This document shows positions 1 to 10,082 of a DNA stretch of 59,220 bases, in pieces; position 1 is the first letter of the stretch, and each line of letters opens with the position of its first letter. The stretch is from Priestia aryabhattai. GTDB taxonomy: Bacteria; Bacillota; Bacilli; Bacillales; Bacillaceae_H. The stretch is taken from NCBI RefSeq assembly GCF_023715685.1, contig NZ_JAMBOQ010000012.1, positions 1-59,220 of the forward strand, given 5' to 3'. The notes under the pieces are model-generated. The model saw nothing but the letters and a program-made list of their open reading frames with translations. It did no database searches and was not told where the DNA came from. The translations under genes were made by a program, and so were the position numbers.

Positions 1-9
1 CAATCTCTT

Positions 10-126
10 GTCTGGTGGCGATAGCGAAGAGGTCACACCCGTTCCCATACCGAACACGGAAGTTAAGCTCTTTAGCGCCAATGGTAGTTGGGACTTTGTC
101 CCTGTGAGAGTAGGACGTTGCCAGGC
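10..126 (+). rRNA. rrf: 5S ribosomal RNA
   Basis: This is a complete 5S rRNA of about 117 nt. Its ends are set by the terminal helix: bases 10-15 (GTCTGG) pair with 121-126 (CCAGGC). The interior carries the conserved Bacillus 5S blocks, including CGAAGAGGTCACACCC near 24-40 and CCGAACACGGAAGTTAAGCTC near 49-69. It is the last gene of an rRNA operon whose 16S and 23S genes lie left of the window. No tRNA gene follows before the terminator. Confidence 0.97.
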
Positions 127-131
127 ACCTG

Positions 132-166
132 AAAAAGGACTAGCTATTTTAGCTAGTCCTTTTTTG
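132..166 (+). terminator. rrn operon terminator
   Basis: A perfect 12-bp stem (134-145 with 151-162, core GGACTAGCT/AGCTAGTCC) with a short AT loop is followed by a T run. It is a classical intrinsic terminator directly after 5S. Confidence 0.95.
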
Positions 167-288
167 TTTACAATTTATTTATTTTGTGAAAAAGTATAGT
201 AAGAACAATAAAATTCACTATTTGTAGGTTTTGAAATAAATTTTAGTGGCAACGATAAAAGTAAAGAATAAACTTTAATAGTACATAG

Positions 289-317
289 TTGAAAATTTTT
301 TCGTTTCCTTTTATATT
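289..317 (+). promoter_or_regulatory. SigA promoter of the ctsR operon
   Basis: A -35 TTGAAA (289-294) and a -10 TATATT (312-317) are separated by exactly 17 bp. The predicted start near 324 puts the CtsR operator at about +2 to +18, so repressor binding would block initiation. Confidence 0.8.
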
Positions 318-325
318 TAAATTAA

Positions 326-342
326 GGTCAAATATAGTCAAA
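326..342 (+). promoter_or_regulatory. CtsR operator (heptad direct repeat)
   Basis: GGTCAAA (326-332), spacer TAT, and AGTCAAA (336-342) match the known CtsR box, a directly repeated heptad of the form RGTCAAA-NAN-RGTCAAA. It lies between the promoter and the ctsR start, which implies autoregulation of the whole four-gene operon and derepression on heat or protein-damage stress. Confidence 0.93.
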
Positions 343-361
343 GTCAGAAGGAGGGGGCAAC

Positions 362-823
362 GTGCCAAATATCTCTGACATTATCGAACAGTATTTAAAA
401 CAAGTACTTGAATTAAGTGAAAGAGAAATTGTTGAAATAAGGCGCAGTGAGATTGCTGATAAATTTCAATGCGTTCCGTCGCAAATTAATTATGTTATCA
501 ATACCCGTTTTACAGTTGAGAGAGGTTATCTTGTAGAAAGTAAGCGAGGCGGCGGGGGCTTTATTCGTATTGCAAAGGTGAAAATGCATGATGCAGCGGA
601 TTTGTTTCAGCAAGTAATTGAGATGATTCAAAATGAAATTTCACAAGTGAGTGCTGAAAACGTCATTATTAGGTTAGTTGAAGAAAAAGTCATCACAGAA
701 CGAGAAGCAAGAATCATGTTGAGTGTTATCAATCGTTCAGTTATTAATATTGAACTTCCTTATCGTGATGAGCTAAGAGCTAATCTTTTAAAAGCAATGC
801 TTAATGCATTACGCTATCGATAA
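362..823 (+). CDS. ctsR: CtsR, class III stress-gene repressor
   Basis: This is the transcriptional repressor of clp and other class III heat-shock genes; it binds heptad repeats such as the one at 326-342. The 153-residue protein starts at GTG 362 behind a strong AAGGAGGGGG site. The N-terminal winged helix-turn-helix (residues about 1-70) contains the glycine-rich wing (RGGGG near 60), the known heat-sensing loop. The C-terminal helical dimerisation domain, in which McsB acts on CtsR, follows. It is the first gene of ctsR-mcsA-mcsB-clpC. Length and sequence are typical of Bacillus CtsR. Confidence 0.97.
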   Translation: MPNISDIIEQYLKQVLELSEREIVEIRRSEIADKFQCVPSQINYVINTRFTVERGYLVESKRGGGGFIRIAKVKMHDAADLFQQVIEMIQNEISQVSAENVIIRLVEEKVITEREARIMLSVINRSVINIELPYRDELRANLLKAMLNALRYR

Positions 824-864
824 ACTCATGATCTATTTTATTTAGAACAGGGAGTGATGACAGG

Positions 865-1407
865 ATGATTTGTCAGCAATGTGAAATGAGACCTGCAACT
901 CTTCACTTCACAAAAATTATTAATGGTGAAAAGACGGAGATGCATGTATGTGAACAATGCGCTTCAGAAAATGGAGATACATTTTCTTTTTCAAATCAGG
1001 AAGGTTTTTCAATCAATAACTTACTAGCTGGCCTGCTTAACCTAGATCCAGCAGTGACAGAAAACTATAAGCAACAAAGTCAGGAGGTTCTTTCTTGTCC
1101 CACTTGCGGTATGACATATCAAAAATTTGCTAAAATCGGCAGGTTTGGATGTGCAGACTGCTACAAAACATTTGAGCGGCCTCTTATTCCTTTTTTGAAG
1201 AGACTGCATGGAGGTAATTATCTACATCATGGAAAAATACCAGCACGAATTGCAAGTAATCTTCATTTAAAAAAGGAATTACAGGCATTGAGATTGAACT
1301 TAAAAGAGTATATCGAAAAAGAAGAGTTTGAGAAAGCAGCCGAACTCCGAGATCATATTCGATTACTAGAAAAGAAGATGAACGAATCGAGAGAGGAGGA
1401 AGCGTAA
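865..1407 (+). CDS. mcsA: McsA, zinc-finger activator of the McsB arginine kinase
   Basis: McsA stimulates the protein arginine kinase McsB and links stress sensing to CtsR release. The 180-residue protein has four CxxC pairs (C3/C6, C29/C32, C78/C81, C96/C99), which fit zinc binding and thiol-stress sensing. A C-terminal UVR motif (about 143-175, with EEFEKAAELRD) resembles the one in ClpC and UvrB and is a protein-interaction helix pair. A good RBS precedes ATG 865, and only 3 nt separate it from mcsB. Confidence 0.95.
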   Translation: MICQQCEMRPATLHFTKIINGEKTEMHVCEQCASENGDTFSFSNQEGFSINNLLAGLLNLDPAVTENYKQQSQEVLSCPTCGMTYQKFAKIGRFGCADCYKTFERPLIPFLKRLHGGNYLHHGKIPARIASNLHLKKELQALRLNLKEYIEKEEFEKAAELRDHIRLLEKKMNESREEEA

Positions 1408-1410
1408 TTC

Positions 1411-2484
1411 ATGTCCCAGGATTTGTTCTTTTCCCAGCCTGTTAGCTCTTGGATGCGTCAAGAAGCTTCAAACTCAGATATTGTTTTAAGCAGTCGAATC
1501 AGGCTGGCTCGAAATTTAACTCATTATCTTTTTCCAACTCTCTTTTCTAAAGAACAAGCAGTTGAAGTGGTTCGAGTATTCGAGCAAGTTTTTCAAAAAA
1601 GTGAAAACACCAATCAGTGGAATTTGCATTTACTAAAGATGAACGACTTACAGCCTCTTCAAAAGCAAGTGTTGGTTGAAAAGCATCTTATCAGTCCCAA
1701 CTTGGCTGAAGGAGATAACGACGGAGCTTGTTTTTTATCAGAAAAAGAAGATTTGAGTATTATGGTTAATGAAGAAGATCATTTACGCATACAATGTTTA
1801 TTTCCAGGTCTCCAATTATCTGAAGCTCTAAGCACAGCAAATAAAGTAGATAATTGGATTGAGAAATACGTAGATTATGCGTTTGATGAAAATAGAGGGT
1901 ACTTAACCAGCTGTCCCACAAATGTGGGTACTGGGCTACGTGCATCTGTGATGATGCATCTGCCCGCTTTAGTGATGACCCGTCAAATTCATCGTATTAT
2001 TCCTGCTATCAACCAGCTTGGCTTAGTGGTGAGAGGAATTTACGGTGAAGGTAGCGAAGCTTTAGGGAATATCTTTCAAATTTCTAATCAGATGACCTTA
2101 GGGAAATCCGAAGAAGATATTGTGGCAGATTTAAATAGTGTCGTCCAGCAGTTGATTACGCAAGAGCACTCTGCAAGAGACGCGCTGTTTAAAACATCTC
2201 GTTTAGAACTAGAAGATCGAGTGTATCGTTCATATGGAGTATTGGCCAATAGCCGTATTATTGAGTCAAAAGAAGCTTCACAATGTTTATCAGATGTTCG
2301 ATTAGGAATCGATTTAGGGTATATAAAAGGACTGAGTCAAAATATATTGAATGAACTTATCATTATGACGCAGCCAGGCTTTTTGCAAAAGTATTCTGGA
2401 GGGCCTCTAAAGCCTCAAGAACGAGATATTAAAAGAGCCACCTTAATTCGAGAACGTCTCACTATAAATAAAAACATAAATTAA
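1411..2484 (+). CDS. mcsB: McsB, protein arginine kinase
   Basis: McsB phosphorylates arginine residues of client proteins, tagging them for ClpC-ClpP degradation, and also inactivates CtsR. The 357-residue protein shows phosphagen-kinase (guanido kinase) features: the SSRIRLARN nucleotide-binding segment near 27-35, the [12 protein letters not shown] catalytic segment near 167-178, and the glutamate-bearing GEGSEALGN loop near 214-222. The C-terminal arginine-rich end ([13 protein letters not shown]) corresponds to the phospho-arginine receptor pocket described for this family. It is translated just after mcsA, whose stop is 3 nt upstream. Confidence 0.96.
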   Translation: MSQDLFFSQPVSSWMRQEASNSDIVLSSRIRLARNLTHYLFPTLFSKEQAVEVVRVFEQVFQKSENTNQWNLHLLKMNDLQPLQKQVLVEKHLISPNLAEGDNDGACFLSEKEDLSIMVNEEDHLRIQCLFPGLQLSEALSTANKVDNWIEKYVDYAFDENRGYLTSCPTNVGTGLRASVMMHLPALVMTRQIHRIIPAINQLGLVVRGIYGEGSEALGNIFQISNQMTLGKSEEDIVADLNSVVQQLITQEHSARDALFKTSRLELEDRVYRSYGVLANSRIIESKEASQCLSDVRLGIDLGYIKGLSQNILNELIIMTQPGFLQKYSGGPLKPQERDIKRATLIRERLTINKNIN

Positions 2485-2504
2485 ACGTGGAGGGTGACGA
2501 TTAT

Positions 2505-4946
2505 ATGATGTTTGGTAGATTTACAGAGCGCGCACAAAAAGTATTAGCTTTAGCACAGGAAGAAGCACTACGCCTAGGTCACAACAATATTGGAACGGAA
2601 CACATTTTATTAGGTATCGTTCGTGAAGGTGAAGGGATTGCAGCAAAAGCTCTTTCTGCTCTAGGCCTAAGCACTGAAAAAATTCAAAAAGAAGTAGAAG
2701 CATTAATTGGCAGAGGTCAAGAATTAACGCAGACCATTCATTATACACCTCGAGCGAAAAAAGTCATTGAACTTTCAATGGACGAAGCGCGAAAGCTTGG
2801 TCACTCTTATGTAGGAACAGAACATATCTTACTAGGCTTAATTCGTGAAGGTGAAGGCGTTGCAGCACGCGTTTTAAATAATCTAGGCGTCAGCCTAAAT
2901 AAAGCTCGTCAGCAAGTGCTTCATTTGTTAGGTAGCAATGAAGCTGCTTCAAGCCATCAAGGCGGAGGCTCTTCAAATGCCAATACACCTACGCTAGACA
3001 GCTTAGCACGCGATTTAACAGTTATAGCACGCGAAGGAAGCTTAGACCCTGTTATCGGACGTGGGAAAGAAATTCAGCGTGTTATTGAAGTGTTAAGCCG
3101 ACGCACAAAAAACAACCCTGTATTAATTGGGGAGCCAGGTGTCGGTAAAACGGCAATCGCTGAAGGTTTGGCTCAGCAAATCGTCAACAATGAAGTTCCA
3201 GAAATTTTACGTGACAAACGCGTTATGACTTTGGATATGGGAACGGTCGTTGCTGGTACAAAATACCGCGGGGAATTTGAAGATCGCTTGAAGAAAGTAA
3301 TGGATGAAATTCGTCAAGCAGGTAATATCATTCTCTTTATCGATGAGTTACACACATTAATTGGCGCTGGTGGCGCAGAAGGTGCTATTGACGCTTCTAA
3401 TATTTTAAAACCGTCTCTTGCTCGTGGAGAACTTCAGTGTATCGGTGCTACGACTTTAGATGAATACAGAAAATACATTGAAAAAGATGCAGCATTAGAG
3501 CGTCGCTTCCAGCCAATTCAAGTGGATGAACCAACGTTGGAAGAGTCTATTCAAATCTTAAAAGGGCTTCGTGACCGTTATGAAGCGCATCACCGAGTAT
3601 CTATTTCTGATGAGGCAATTGAACAAGCGGTGAAACTATCAGATCGCTACATTTCAGATCGTTTCTTACCGGATAAAGCAATCGATTTAATTGATGAAGC
3701 TGGTTCAAAAGTGCGTTTACGTTCATTTACAACGCCGCCAAATTTAAAGGAATTAGAGCAAAAATTAGAATCAGTACGCAATGAAAAAGATGCGTCTGTT
3801 CAAAGCCAAGAATTTGAAAAAGCAGCATCTTTACGCGATACAGAACAACGCCTACGCGAAGAATTAGAAGACACAAAGAAAATTTGGAAAGAGCAGCAAG
3901 GTAAAGAAAACTCAGCTGTAACCGTAGAAGATATTGCGATGGTGGTATCTAGCTGGACGGGTGTACCGGTCTCTAAACTGGCACAGGAAGAGACAGAAAG
4001 ACTGCTGAACATGGAAGAGATTCTTCACTCTCGTGTAATTGGGCAAGAAGAAGCGGTAAAAGCAGTTGCAAAAGCTGTGCGCCGTGCTAGAGCAGGCTTG
4101 AAAGATCCAAAACGTCCAATTGGTTCATTCATTTTCTTAGGACCAACAGGGGTTGGTAAAACAGAGCTTGCACGTGCATTAGCCGAGTCAATCTTCGGCG
4201 ATGAAGACGCAATGATTCGTATCGATATGTCTGAGTACATGGAGAAACATTCTACTTCACGCTTAGTAGGTTCACCTCCAGGATATGTTGGATATGAGGA
4301 AGGCGGCCAGTTAACGGAAAAAGTAAGAAGAAAACCTTACTCAGTTGTTCTTTTAGACGAAATTGAAAAAGCACATCCGGATGTATTTAACATTTTATTA
4401 CAAGTGTTAGAAGATGGACGCTTAACAGATTCAAAAGGCCGTACAGTTGATTTCCGTAATACGATTTTAATTATGACATCAAACGTAGGTGCTGATACAT
4501 TAAAACGAAGCAAGCACTTAGGATTCACAGTAGAAGCGGAAGGGCAAGACTACAAAGATATGAAAGGAAAAGTAATGGCGGAAATGAAGCGCGCATTCCG
4601 TCCAGAGTTCCTAAACCGTATCGATGAAATTATCGTCTTCCATTCATTAGAGAAACCTCACTTAGCTGAAATCGTTAAATTAATGGCGGATCAGTTAACA
4701 AAACGCTTAAAAGAGCAAGAAATTGATCTTGAATTAACAAAAGAAGCAATTGATAAGATTGCAGAGGAAGGTTTTGATCCAGAATACGGTGCTCGTCCAC
4801 TTCGTAGAGCAATTCAAAAACATATTGAAGACCGTTTATCTGAAGAGCTGCTAAAAGGAGTTGTTCAAAAAGGTCAGAAAGTGACGCTAGATGTAGACAA
4901 AGGAGAATTTGTTGTCAAATCCTCCGCTCCAAGCAGCATCAGCTAA
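2505..4946 (+). CDS. clpC: ClpC, AAA+ unfoldase of the ClpCP protease
   Basis: This HSP100 ATPase unfolds arginine-phosphorylated or adaptor-delivered proteins and feeds them to ClpP; it also controls competence and sporulation regulators. I start it at ATG 2505 ([10 protein letters not shown], the family start) behind GGAGGGTGA. The in-frame GTG at 2487 lies inside or before that RBS. The 813 residues hold two Clp-N repeats (about 1-145), AAA-1 with Walker A GEPGVGKT, a UVR-containing M domain (about 410-470), AAA-2 with Walker A GPTGVGKT, and the C-terminal D2-small domain. It is the last gene of the operon and is followed by a terminator. Confidence 0.97.
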   Translation: MMFGRFTERAQKVLALAQEEALRLGHNNIGTEHILLGIVREGEGIAAKALSALGLSTEKIQKEVEALIGRGQELTQTIHYTPRAKKVIELSMDEARKLGHSYVGTEHILLGLIREGEGVAARVLNNLGVSLNKARQQVLHLLGSNEAASSHQGGGSSNANTPTLDSLARDLTVIAREGSLDPVIGRGKEIQRVIEVLSRRTKNNPVLIGEPGVGKTAIAEGLAQQIVNNEVPEILRDKRVMTLDMGTVVAGTKYRGEFEDRLKKVMDEIRQAGNIILFIDELHTLIGAGGAEGAIDASNILKPSLARGELQCIGATTLDEYRKYIEKDAALERRFQPIQVDEPTLEESIQILKGLRDRYEAHHRVSISDEAIEQAVKLSDRYISDRFLPDKAIDLIDEAGSKVRLRSFTTPPNLKELEQKLESVRNEKDASVQSQEFEKAASLRDTEQRLREELEDTKKIWKEQQGKENSAVTVEDIAMVVSSWTGVPVSKLAQEETERLLNMEEILHSRVIGQEEAVKAVAKAVRRARAGLKDPKRPIGSFIFLGPTGVGKTELARALAESIFGDEDAMIRIDMSEYMEKHSTSRLVGSPPGYVGYEEGGQLTEKVRRKPYSVVLLDEIEKAHPDVFNILLQVLEDGRLTDSKGRTVDFRNTILIMTSNVGADTLKRSKHLGFTVEAEGQDYKDMKGKVMAEMKRAFRPEFLNRIDEIIVFHSLEKPHLAEIVKLMADQLTKRLKEQEIDLELTKEAIDKIAEEGFDPEYGARPLRRAIQKHIEDRLSEELLKGVVQKGQKVTLDVDKGEFVVKSSAPSSIS

Positions 4947-4964
4947 ATTTACTCAAACCAAGAC

Positions 4965-5004
4965 GAGGCATACGAAAAAACACGTATGCCTCCCTTTTTA
5001 TTTT
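4965..5004 (+). terminator. ctsR-clpC operon terminator
   Basis: A 10-bp stem GAGGCATACG (4965-4974) pairs with CGTATGCCTC (4983-4992) and is followed by a T-rich tract. It sits 18 nt after the clpC stop. Confidence 0.9.
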
Positions 5005-5020
5005 AGCTTAGGAAATAGTG

Positions 5021-5026
5021 TACAAT
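5021..5026 (+). promoter_or_regulatory. candidate -10 of a radA promoter
   Basis: TACAAT lies 44 nt upstream of the radA start, after the clpC terminator. No good -35 lies 17 bp upstream, so this is only a candidate. A promoter is expected here because the preceding terminator closes the stress operon. Confidence 0.35.
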
Positions 5027-5069
5027 AGAGATAGAAATCGATTGAATGAACGGAGAGATTGATAACATA

Positions 5070-6446
5070 ATGGCAAAACGAAAAACAAAATTTGCATGTC
5101 AGCATTGCGGATATGAATCAGCAAAATGGATGGGGAAATGTCCCGGATGCGGAAGCTGGAATTCTATGGTAGAAGAAATGGAAGAAACGAAATCATCACG
5201 CCGAGGAGCTTTTTCCGGAGCTACTGCTTCTAAAGTTCAAAAGCCTCAGTCAATTACAGCGATTGAATCTACAACAGAACCACGAATTTTTACACCTTCT
5301 GCAGAGTTAAATCGTGTATTAGGAGGAGGTATTGTCAGAGGGTCACTCGTTTTAATAGGGGGAGATCCGGGTATCGGAAAGTCTACTTTACTTTTGCAAA
5401 CCTCCACGCAGTTAGCAATGAAGCAAAATAAAGTACTATATATTTCGGGAGAGGAATCAACCAAACAAACTAAGTTAAGAGCAGACAGGCTAGGTGTAAA
5501 AGCTGAAGAGCTTTATGTTCACGCAGAAACAAACTTAGAATTAATACTAGAGGCCATCTCAAACATGCAGCCTGATTTTGTGGTGATTGATTCAATTCAA
5601 ACCATTTACCATGCTGATGTGACATCAGCGCCAGGAAGCGTCTCACAGGTGCGAGAGTGTACGGCTGAACTAATGCGCGTTGCTAAAACGAATGGAATTG
5701 CCATCTTTATTGTGGGTCATGTAACGAAAGAAGGGGCCATTGCAGGTCCAAGACTTCTTGAACATATGGTGGATACGGTTCTTTATTTTGAAGGAGAGCG
5801 TCATCATACGTATCGTATATTAAGAGCGGTTAAGAACCGGTTTGGATCTACAAATGAAATGGGCATTTTTGAAATGAAAGAAAGTGGGCTAGAAGAAGTA
5901 TTGAATCCATCTGAAATCTTTCTAGAAGAACGGTCTCAGGGAGCAGCAGGGTCGGTTGTTGTCGCTTCAATGGAGGGGACAAGACCTGTATTAGTAGAGC
6001 TGCAGGCGCTAATCAGTCCAACGAGCTTTGGAAACCCTAGAAGAATGGCAACGGGAGTAGATCATAATCGTGTTTCGCTTATCATGGCTGTCTTAGAAAA
6101 GCGTGTAGGAATGCTGCTACAGAATCAAGATGCTTATTTAAAAGTAGCAGGTGGAGTGAAATTAGATGAACCAGCAATCGATTTAGCTGTAGCCGTTAGT
6201 ATTGCTTCAAGCTTCAGAGATGCTGCTTCTAGCGCTACAGATGTTATCGTAGGAGAAGTAGGATTAACAGGTGAAGTACGCCGAGTATCTAGAATTGAAC
6301 AGCGCGTTCAAGAAGCGGTAAAATTAGGGTTCAAACGAATTATTATCCCGGAGAAAAATTTAGGAGGATGGAAAGTCCCAGATGGTATTGATGTGATTGG
6401 GGTATCAACAGTAGCGGAGGCTCTGCAATATACATTAGGAGGATAA
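5070..6446 (+). CDS. radA: RadA, DNA repair / recombination branch-migration ATPase
   Basis: RadA processes recombination intermediates and aids branch migration with RecA; in Bacillus it also interacts with DisA, its neighbour. I start it at ATG 5070 (MAKRKTKF), the start giving the family-typical N-terminus. The SD-like GGAGAG is 12 nt upstream, and a longer in-frame start at 5046 lacks an RBS. The 458 residues show a zinc finger (C10, C13, C24, C27), Walker [11 protein letters not shown] (97-106), the RadA-specific KNRFG motif (255-259) and a C-terminal Lon-protease-like domain. disA follows after 3 nt. Confidence 0.96.
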   Translation: MAKRKTKFACQHCGYESAKWMGKCPGCGSWNSMVEEMEETKSSRRGAFSGATASKVQKPQSITAIESTTEPRIFTPSAELNRVLGGGIVRGSLVLIGGDPGIGKSTLLLQTSTQLAMKQNKVLYISGEESTKQTKLRADRLGVKAEELYVHAETNLELILEAISNMQPDFVVIDSIQTIYHADVTSAPGSVSQVRECTAELMRVAKTNGIAIFIVGHVTKEGAIAGPRLLEHMVDTVLYFEGERHHTYRILRAVKNRFGSTNEMGIFEMKESGLEEVLNPSEIFLEERSQGAAGSVVVASMEGTRPVLVELQALISPTSFGNPRRMATGVDHNRVSLIMAVLEKRVGMLLQNQDAYLKVAGGVKLDEPAIDLAVAVSIASSFRDAASSATDVIVGEVGLTGEVRRVSRIEQRVQEAVKLGFKRIIIPEKNLGGWKVPDGIDVIGVSTVAEALQYTLGG

Positions 6447-6449
6447 GAA

Positions 6450-7529
6450 GTGGAAGGAGAAAAAACAACAGTTAGTCAAAAACAAATATCAGAAATTCTG
6501 CAGTTTGTAGCACCAGGAACCCCTATTCGTGACGGTATCGATAACGTCTTGCGGGCAAAGACGGGCGGCTTAATTGTTATGGGCTACAATGAACAAGTAA
6601 AAAAGATGGTAGATGGAGGGTTTTCGATTAATTGTGCATTTACACCTGCGCACTTATACGAGTTAGCCAAAATGGATGGAGCGCTTATTTTAAACGATAG
6701 TGGAAGCAAGATATTATTTGCTAATGCTCAGCTCATGCCAGACCCCTCTACCCCTTCTTCACAGACAGGAATGCGTCACCGTACAGCAGAGCGCGTAGCT
6801 AAGCAGTCAGGCGTATTGGTGATAGCCATTTCACAAAGACGAAATGTGATTACGCTTTACAAAGGGTCTCTGCAGTATGTATTGAAGGACATTAGTGTCA
6901 TTTTAGCAAAAGCGAATCAAGCGCTTGGAACCCTTGAAAAATACAAGGCGGTATTAGACGAATCTATTACAAGTCTCAGTGCATTAGAGTTTGAAGAGCA
7001 AGTAACTCATACAGATGTGCTGCAGTCGCTTCATCGTACAGAAATGGTTCTGCGTATTAAAAATGAAATTTTGAGCTATATTAGCGAGTTAGGAACAGAA
7101 GGAAGACTAATTCGTCTCCAAATGAATGAACTACTTTCTCACTTAGAGGAAGAAGCAACTTTATTAATCAAAGATTATATGTATGACCTCAGCTTTGACC
7201 CTTACCGAGTAATCGAACGCATGCAGCAGCCGTCAAATAATGTTCTTCTCGATGACCAAACGCTTCTTCGCTTGATGGGATATCCCATGTATACAAGCTT
7301 TGAAGACAGCGTTATTCCTAGGGGGTATCGAATGCTTCATAAAATTCCAAGGCTTCCATCGATCATTATCGAAAATCTCATTGATGAATTAGGAGATTTA
7401 AAAACGATAGCAGATGCGTCGGTAGAAGAATTGGATGAGGTAGAAGGTATCGGTGAAATTCGAGCACGGAAAATAAGAGAAGGCTTAAAAAGACTAAAAG
7501 AGCAGCATCTCACAAACCGTCAGCTATAG
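6450..7529 (+). CDS. disA: DisA, DNA-integrity scanning diadenylate cyclase
   Basis: DisA makes c-di-AMP from two ATP while scanning DNA; branched DNA represses the activity and delays sporulation. The 359-residue protein starts at GTG 6450 behind GGAGG. The DAC domain shows the catalytic DGA (76-78) and RHR (109-111) motifs. A helical linker and a C-terminal helix-hairpin-helix DNA-binding domain (about 325-350, [16 protein letters not shown]) follow. It lies 3 nt from radA and is probably cotranscribed with it. Confidence 0.97.
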   Translation: MEGEKTTVSQKQISEILQFVAPGTPIRDGIDNVLRAKTGGLIVMGYNEQVKKMVDGGFSINCAFTPAHLYELAKMDGALILNDSGSKILFANAQLMPDPSTPSSQTGMRHRTAERVAKQSGVLVIAISQRRNVITLYKGSLQYVLKDISVILAKANQALGTLEKYKAVLDESITSLSALEFEEQVTHTDVLQSLHRTEMVLRIKNEILSYISELGTEGRLIRLQMNELLSHLEEEATLLIKDYMYDLSFDPYRVIERMQQPSNNVLLDDQTLLRLMGYPMYTSFEDSVIPRGYRMLHKIPRLPSIIIENLIDELGDLKTIADASVEELDEVEGIGEIRARKIREGLKRLKEQHLTNRQL

Positions 7530-7630
7530 GATATTAATTGACATTAAATGTTTGATTCATTAAGATATTGTGAAAATACAAAAAAAGTGACAGTTTGTTT
7601 ACAAATTCTGTTTTTTGGTTAAATAACAGG

Positions 7631-7657
7631 TTTCAATCATTGTAAACTGTTTATAAT
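7631..7657 (+). promoter_or_regulatory. candidate yacL promoter
   Basis: A consensus -10 TATAAT (7652-7657) sits 20 nt before the yacL start. The only -35-like element, TTTCAA (7631-7636), is at a short 15-bp spacing, so strength is uncertain. The 147-nt disA-yacL gap is AT-rich and otherwise featureless. Confidence 0.45.
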
Positions 7658-7676
7658 GATAAAGGGAGGTGAAGGC

Positions 7677-8774
7677 GTGTTAAAACGTTTTGTACAGTTA
7701 TTTTTTATTATTACAGGTGGTACATTGGGCGTCTTTTTTATACCTGAACTTATTCAATTATTAAATCTGCAAGATGTAGCATTTCTAGAAAAACCTTACG
7801 TCGATGCAATACTGGGAGCCATTTTGTTTTTCCTTGTCACGTTTTGGATTGTTGATTATATAGTTGAATTAATTCGCCGAGTGGAAGAGGCGTTACTGAA
7901 GGCGCCTGTAACGGATGTACTTTTTGGTAGCTTAGGATTGATTTTAGGGCTTATTGTGGCCTACTTGGTCGGAGCTTTTTTAGGCAGAATTCAACTTCAA
8001 GTAGTAAGTACAATTTTACCAATCTTTCTAAGTATTCTTTTAGGTTACTTAGGGTTTCAAGTCGGCTTTAAAAAGCGTGATGAGCTTGTAAGCGTGTTTT
8101 CGATGCCAGCTCGAATTGGGAAGAAAAAAGGACAAGAAGAAGAATCAGATAACGAAGAATCATTAAAGTCTCTTAAGATTTTAGATACAAGCGTTATTAT
8201 TGACGGCCGTATCGCAGATATTTGTCAAACAGGCTTTTTAGACGGAACGATTGTTATTCCGCGCTTTGTGCTTGAGGAACTTCAGCATATTGCTGACTCA
8301 TCGGATGTTCTAAAACGAAACAGAGGTAGACGAGGTCTAGATATTCTAAACCGTATTCAAAAAGAACTGGCAATGAAGGTAGAAATTTATGAAGGCGATT
8401 TCGAAGACATTCAAGAAGTGGACAGTAAGCTGGTCAAATTGGCAAAGCTGACTTCCGGGTTGGTCGTTACAAACGATTTTAATTTAAATAAAGTATGTGA
8501 ACTTCAAAATGTCGGCGTCTTAAATATTAATGACTTAGCAAATGCCGTCAAGCCAATTGTGCTTCCCGGAGAAGAAATGAACGTGTTGGTTATAAAGGAT
8601 GGTAAAGAGCACAATCAAGGTATTGCCTATCTTGATGACGGTACAATGATCGTGGTAGAAGAAGGAAGAAATTATATTGGAAAGCAAATTGATGTACTGG
8701 TGACGAGCGTACTCCAAACCTCAGCAGGCCGTATGATTTTTGCGAAACCCAAGTTATTAGAAAAAGCACTGTGA
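7677..8774 (+). CDS. yacL: PIN-TRAM membrane protein YacL, putative membrane ribonuclease
   Basis: I start it at GTG 7677 behind AAAGGGAGGTGAAG, giving [10 protein letters not shown] as in Bacillus YacL; the ATG at 7656 overlaps the -10/RBS region. The 365-residue protein has about four N-terminal membrane helices (residues 1-145). A cytoplasmic PIN-like nuclease domain follows (about 165-290, with conserved acidic residues in [11 protein letters not shown] and [10 protein letters not shown]). A C-terminal TRAM domain (about 295-355), usually an RNA-binding fold, ends it. Substrate is unknown. The family is conserved in Firmicutes and actinobacteria at this locus. Confidence 0.93.
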   Translation: MLKRFVQLFFIITGGTLGVFFIPELIQLLNLQDVAFLEKPYVDAILGAILFFLVTFWIVDYIVELIRRVEEALLKAPVTDVLFGSLGLILGLIVAYLVGAFLGRIQLQVVSTILPIFLSILLGYLGFQVGFKKRDELVSVFSMPARIGKKKGQEEESDNEESLKSLKILDTSVIIDGRIADICQTGFLDGTIVIPRFVLEELQHIADSSDVLKRNRGRRGLDILNRIQKELAMKVEIYEGDFEDIQEVDSKLVKLAKLTSGLVVTNDFNLNKVCELQNVGVLNINDLANAVKPIVLPGEEMNVLVIKDGKEHNQGIAYLDDGTMIVVEEGRNYIGKQIDVLVTSVLQTSAGRMIFAKPKLLEKAL

Positions 8775-8799
8775 CGTAACAGGTAAAGGGAGTATACCT

Positions 8800-9501
8800 A
8801 TGAAGTATGAAATTATCGTTTTAGCTGCAGGTCAGGGGAAGCGAATGAAAGCGGGGCGGAACAAACAATTTTTAACCATTCAAAACGTTCCGCTTATCAT
8901 TCATACGCTGCAAAAATTCGAACAAGATCCTTGGTGCAGTGGAATTGTGCTAGTCGTAAATGAAAAAGAAGTGGAGATTTTTAAAGAGTTATTAACTGAA
9001 TATCCAATTCAAAAGGTTCAATCATTGACAGTTGGAGGCGATGAACGTCAACATAGCGTTTATAACGGCCTTAAGAGTTTAAAGCAGGCTCAGATGGTAT
9101 TAATTCATGATGGCGCTCGTCCATTTGTGCAACAAAACACAATCCATGAGTTAGTAGAAAAAGCTGCTAGTGATAAGGCTGCTGTGCTGGCTGTTCCAGT
9201 AAAAGACACAATTAAGCGTGTGGAACAGGGTACTGTCATTGAAACAGTTGAACGCTCTAGCTTGTGGGCTATTCAAACGCCGCAGGCTTTTCTTTTTGAT
9301 GTAGTAATGGATGCACACGAAAAAGCAAAAACAAATGAATACTTAGGTACAGATGATGCAAGCTTAGTAGAAAAAGCGGGGCAAAAAGTATCGATTGTAG
9401 AGGGGAATTACGATAATATAAAACTAACAACACCAGAAGATTTGTTATATGCAGAAGCTATATTAACAAAGTTAAACACAGCTAAAGGAGTGGAAAAATG
9501 A
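8800..9501 (+). CDS. ispD: IspD, MEP cytidylyltransferase
   Basis: IspD joins 2-C-methyl-D-erythritol 4-phosphate and CTP to CDP-ME in the non-mevalonate isoprenoid pathway. The 233-residue protein opens with the nucleotidyltransferase G-loop [17 protein letters not shown] (8-24) and carries the IHDGARPF segment near 104-111 and TIKRVE substrate-binding residues further on. Its stop overlaps the ispF start by 4 nt (ATGA), so two enzymes of the same pathway are translationally coupled. Confidence 0.97.
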   Translation: MKYEIIVLAAGQGKRMKAGRNKQFLTIQNVPLIIHTLQKFEQDPWCSGIVLVVNEKEVEIFKELLTEYPIQKVQSLTVGGDERQHSVYNGLKSLKQAQMVLIHDGARPFVQQNTIHELVEKAASDKAAVLAVPVKDTIKRVEQGTVIETVERSSLWAIQTPQAFLFDVVMDAHEKAKTNEYLGTDDASLVEKAGQKVSIVEGNYDNIKLTTPEDLLYAEAILTKLNTAKGVEK

Positions 9502-9977
9502 ACATTCGGGTAGGACAAGGGTTCGACGTACATGAATTTGCAGAAGGAAGACCTTTAATTATCGGCGGTTTAGAAATTCCGTATGAAAAAGGATTATTAG
9601 GTCATTCAGATGCAGATGTGCTGTTGCATACAATCGCAGATGCATTATTAGGAGCGGCGGCTAAAGGAGATATCGGAAAGCATTTTCCAGATACAGACCC
9701 TGAATTTAAAGATGCTGATTCAGCAAAGCTTCTTCAACACGTATGGAAACTACTAAAAGATGAAGGCTATGAATTAAGTAATGTAGATTGCACCATTATC
9801 GCGCAAAAGCCTAAAATGGCTCCTTACATTGAACCGATGAGAGAGCGTATTGCACAACTGTTAGAAACGAGCATTTCTCAAATTAACGTCAAGGCAACAA
9901 CAACAGAAAAGTTAGGTTTTACGGGACGCGAAGAAGGAATTGCTGCCCAAGCAGCCGTTTTAGTTTATCAAAAATAA
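9498..9977 (+). CDS. ispF: IspF, MEcPP synthase
   Basis: IspF cyclises CDP-ME-2-phosphate to 2-C-methyl-D-erythritol 2,4-cyclodiphosphate, a later MEP-pathway step than IspD. The 159 residues include the metal-binding GQGFDVH (7-13) and the HSDADVLLH segment (36-44), plus the C-terminal [14 protein letters not shown] signature. It overlaps ispD by 4 nt. No terminator is obvious before the gltX promoter. Confidence 0.97.
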   Translation: MNIRVGQGFDVHEFAEGRPLIIGGLEIPYEKGLLGHSDADVLLHTIADALLGAAAKGDIGKHFPDTDPEFKDADSAKLLQHVWKLLKDEGYELSNVDCTIIAQKPKMAPYIEPMRERIAQLLETSISQINVKATTTEKLGFTGREEGIAAQAAVLVYQK

Positions 9978-9989
9978 AAACAGTTGACT

Positions 9990-10017
9990 TTGACAGATAC
10001 CTATTTGGTGATAAAAT
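9990..10017 (+). promoter_or_regulatory. SigA promoter of gltX
   Basis: A perfect -35 TTGACA (9990-9995) is followed after 16 bp by a -10 TAAAAT (10012-10017). It begins 13 nt after the ispF stop and leaves a leader of about 60 nt before gltX. Confidence 0.72.
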
Positions 10018-10082
10018 TAGAACATGTCTAAAACATATAAATACATACTATAAGTAATATTAAATTGGAGGTCATCTTAGTT

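Noticed and set aside
8..199. Plus-strand reading frame across the 5S gene
   Set aside because: It is an accidental frame through 5S rRNA and its terminator.
8..361. tRNA genes after 5S
   Set aside because: No cloverleaf or TTCRANY T-loop is visible between the 5S terminator and ctsR.
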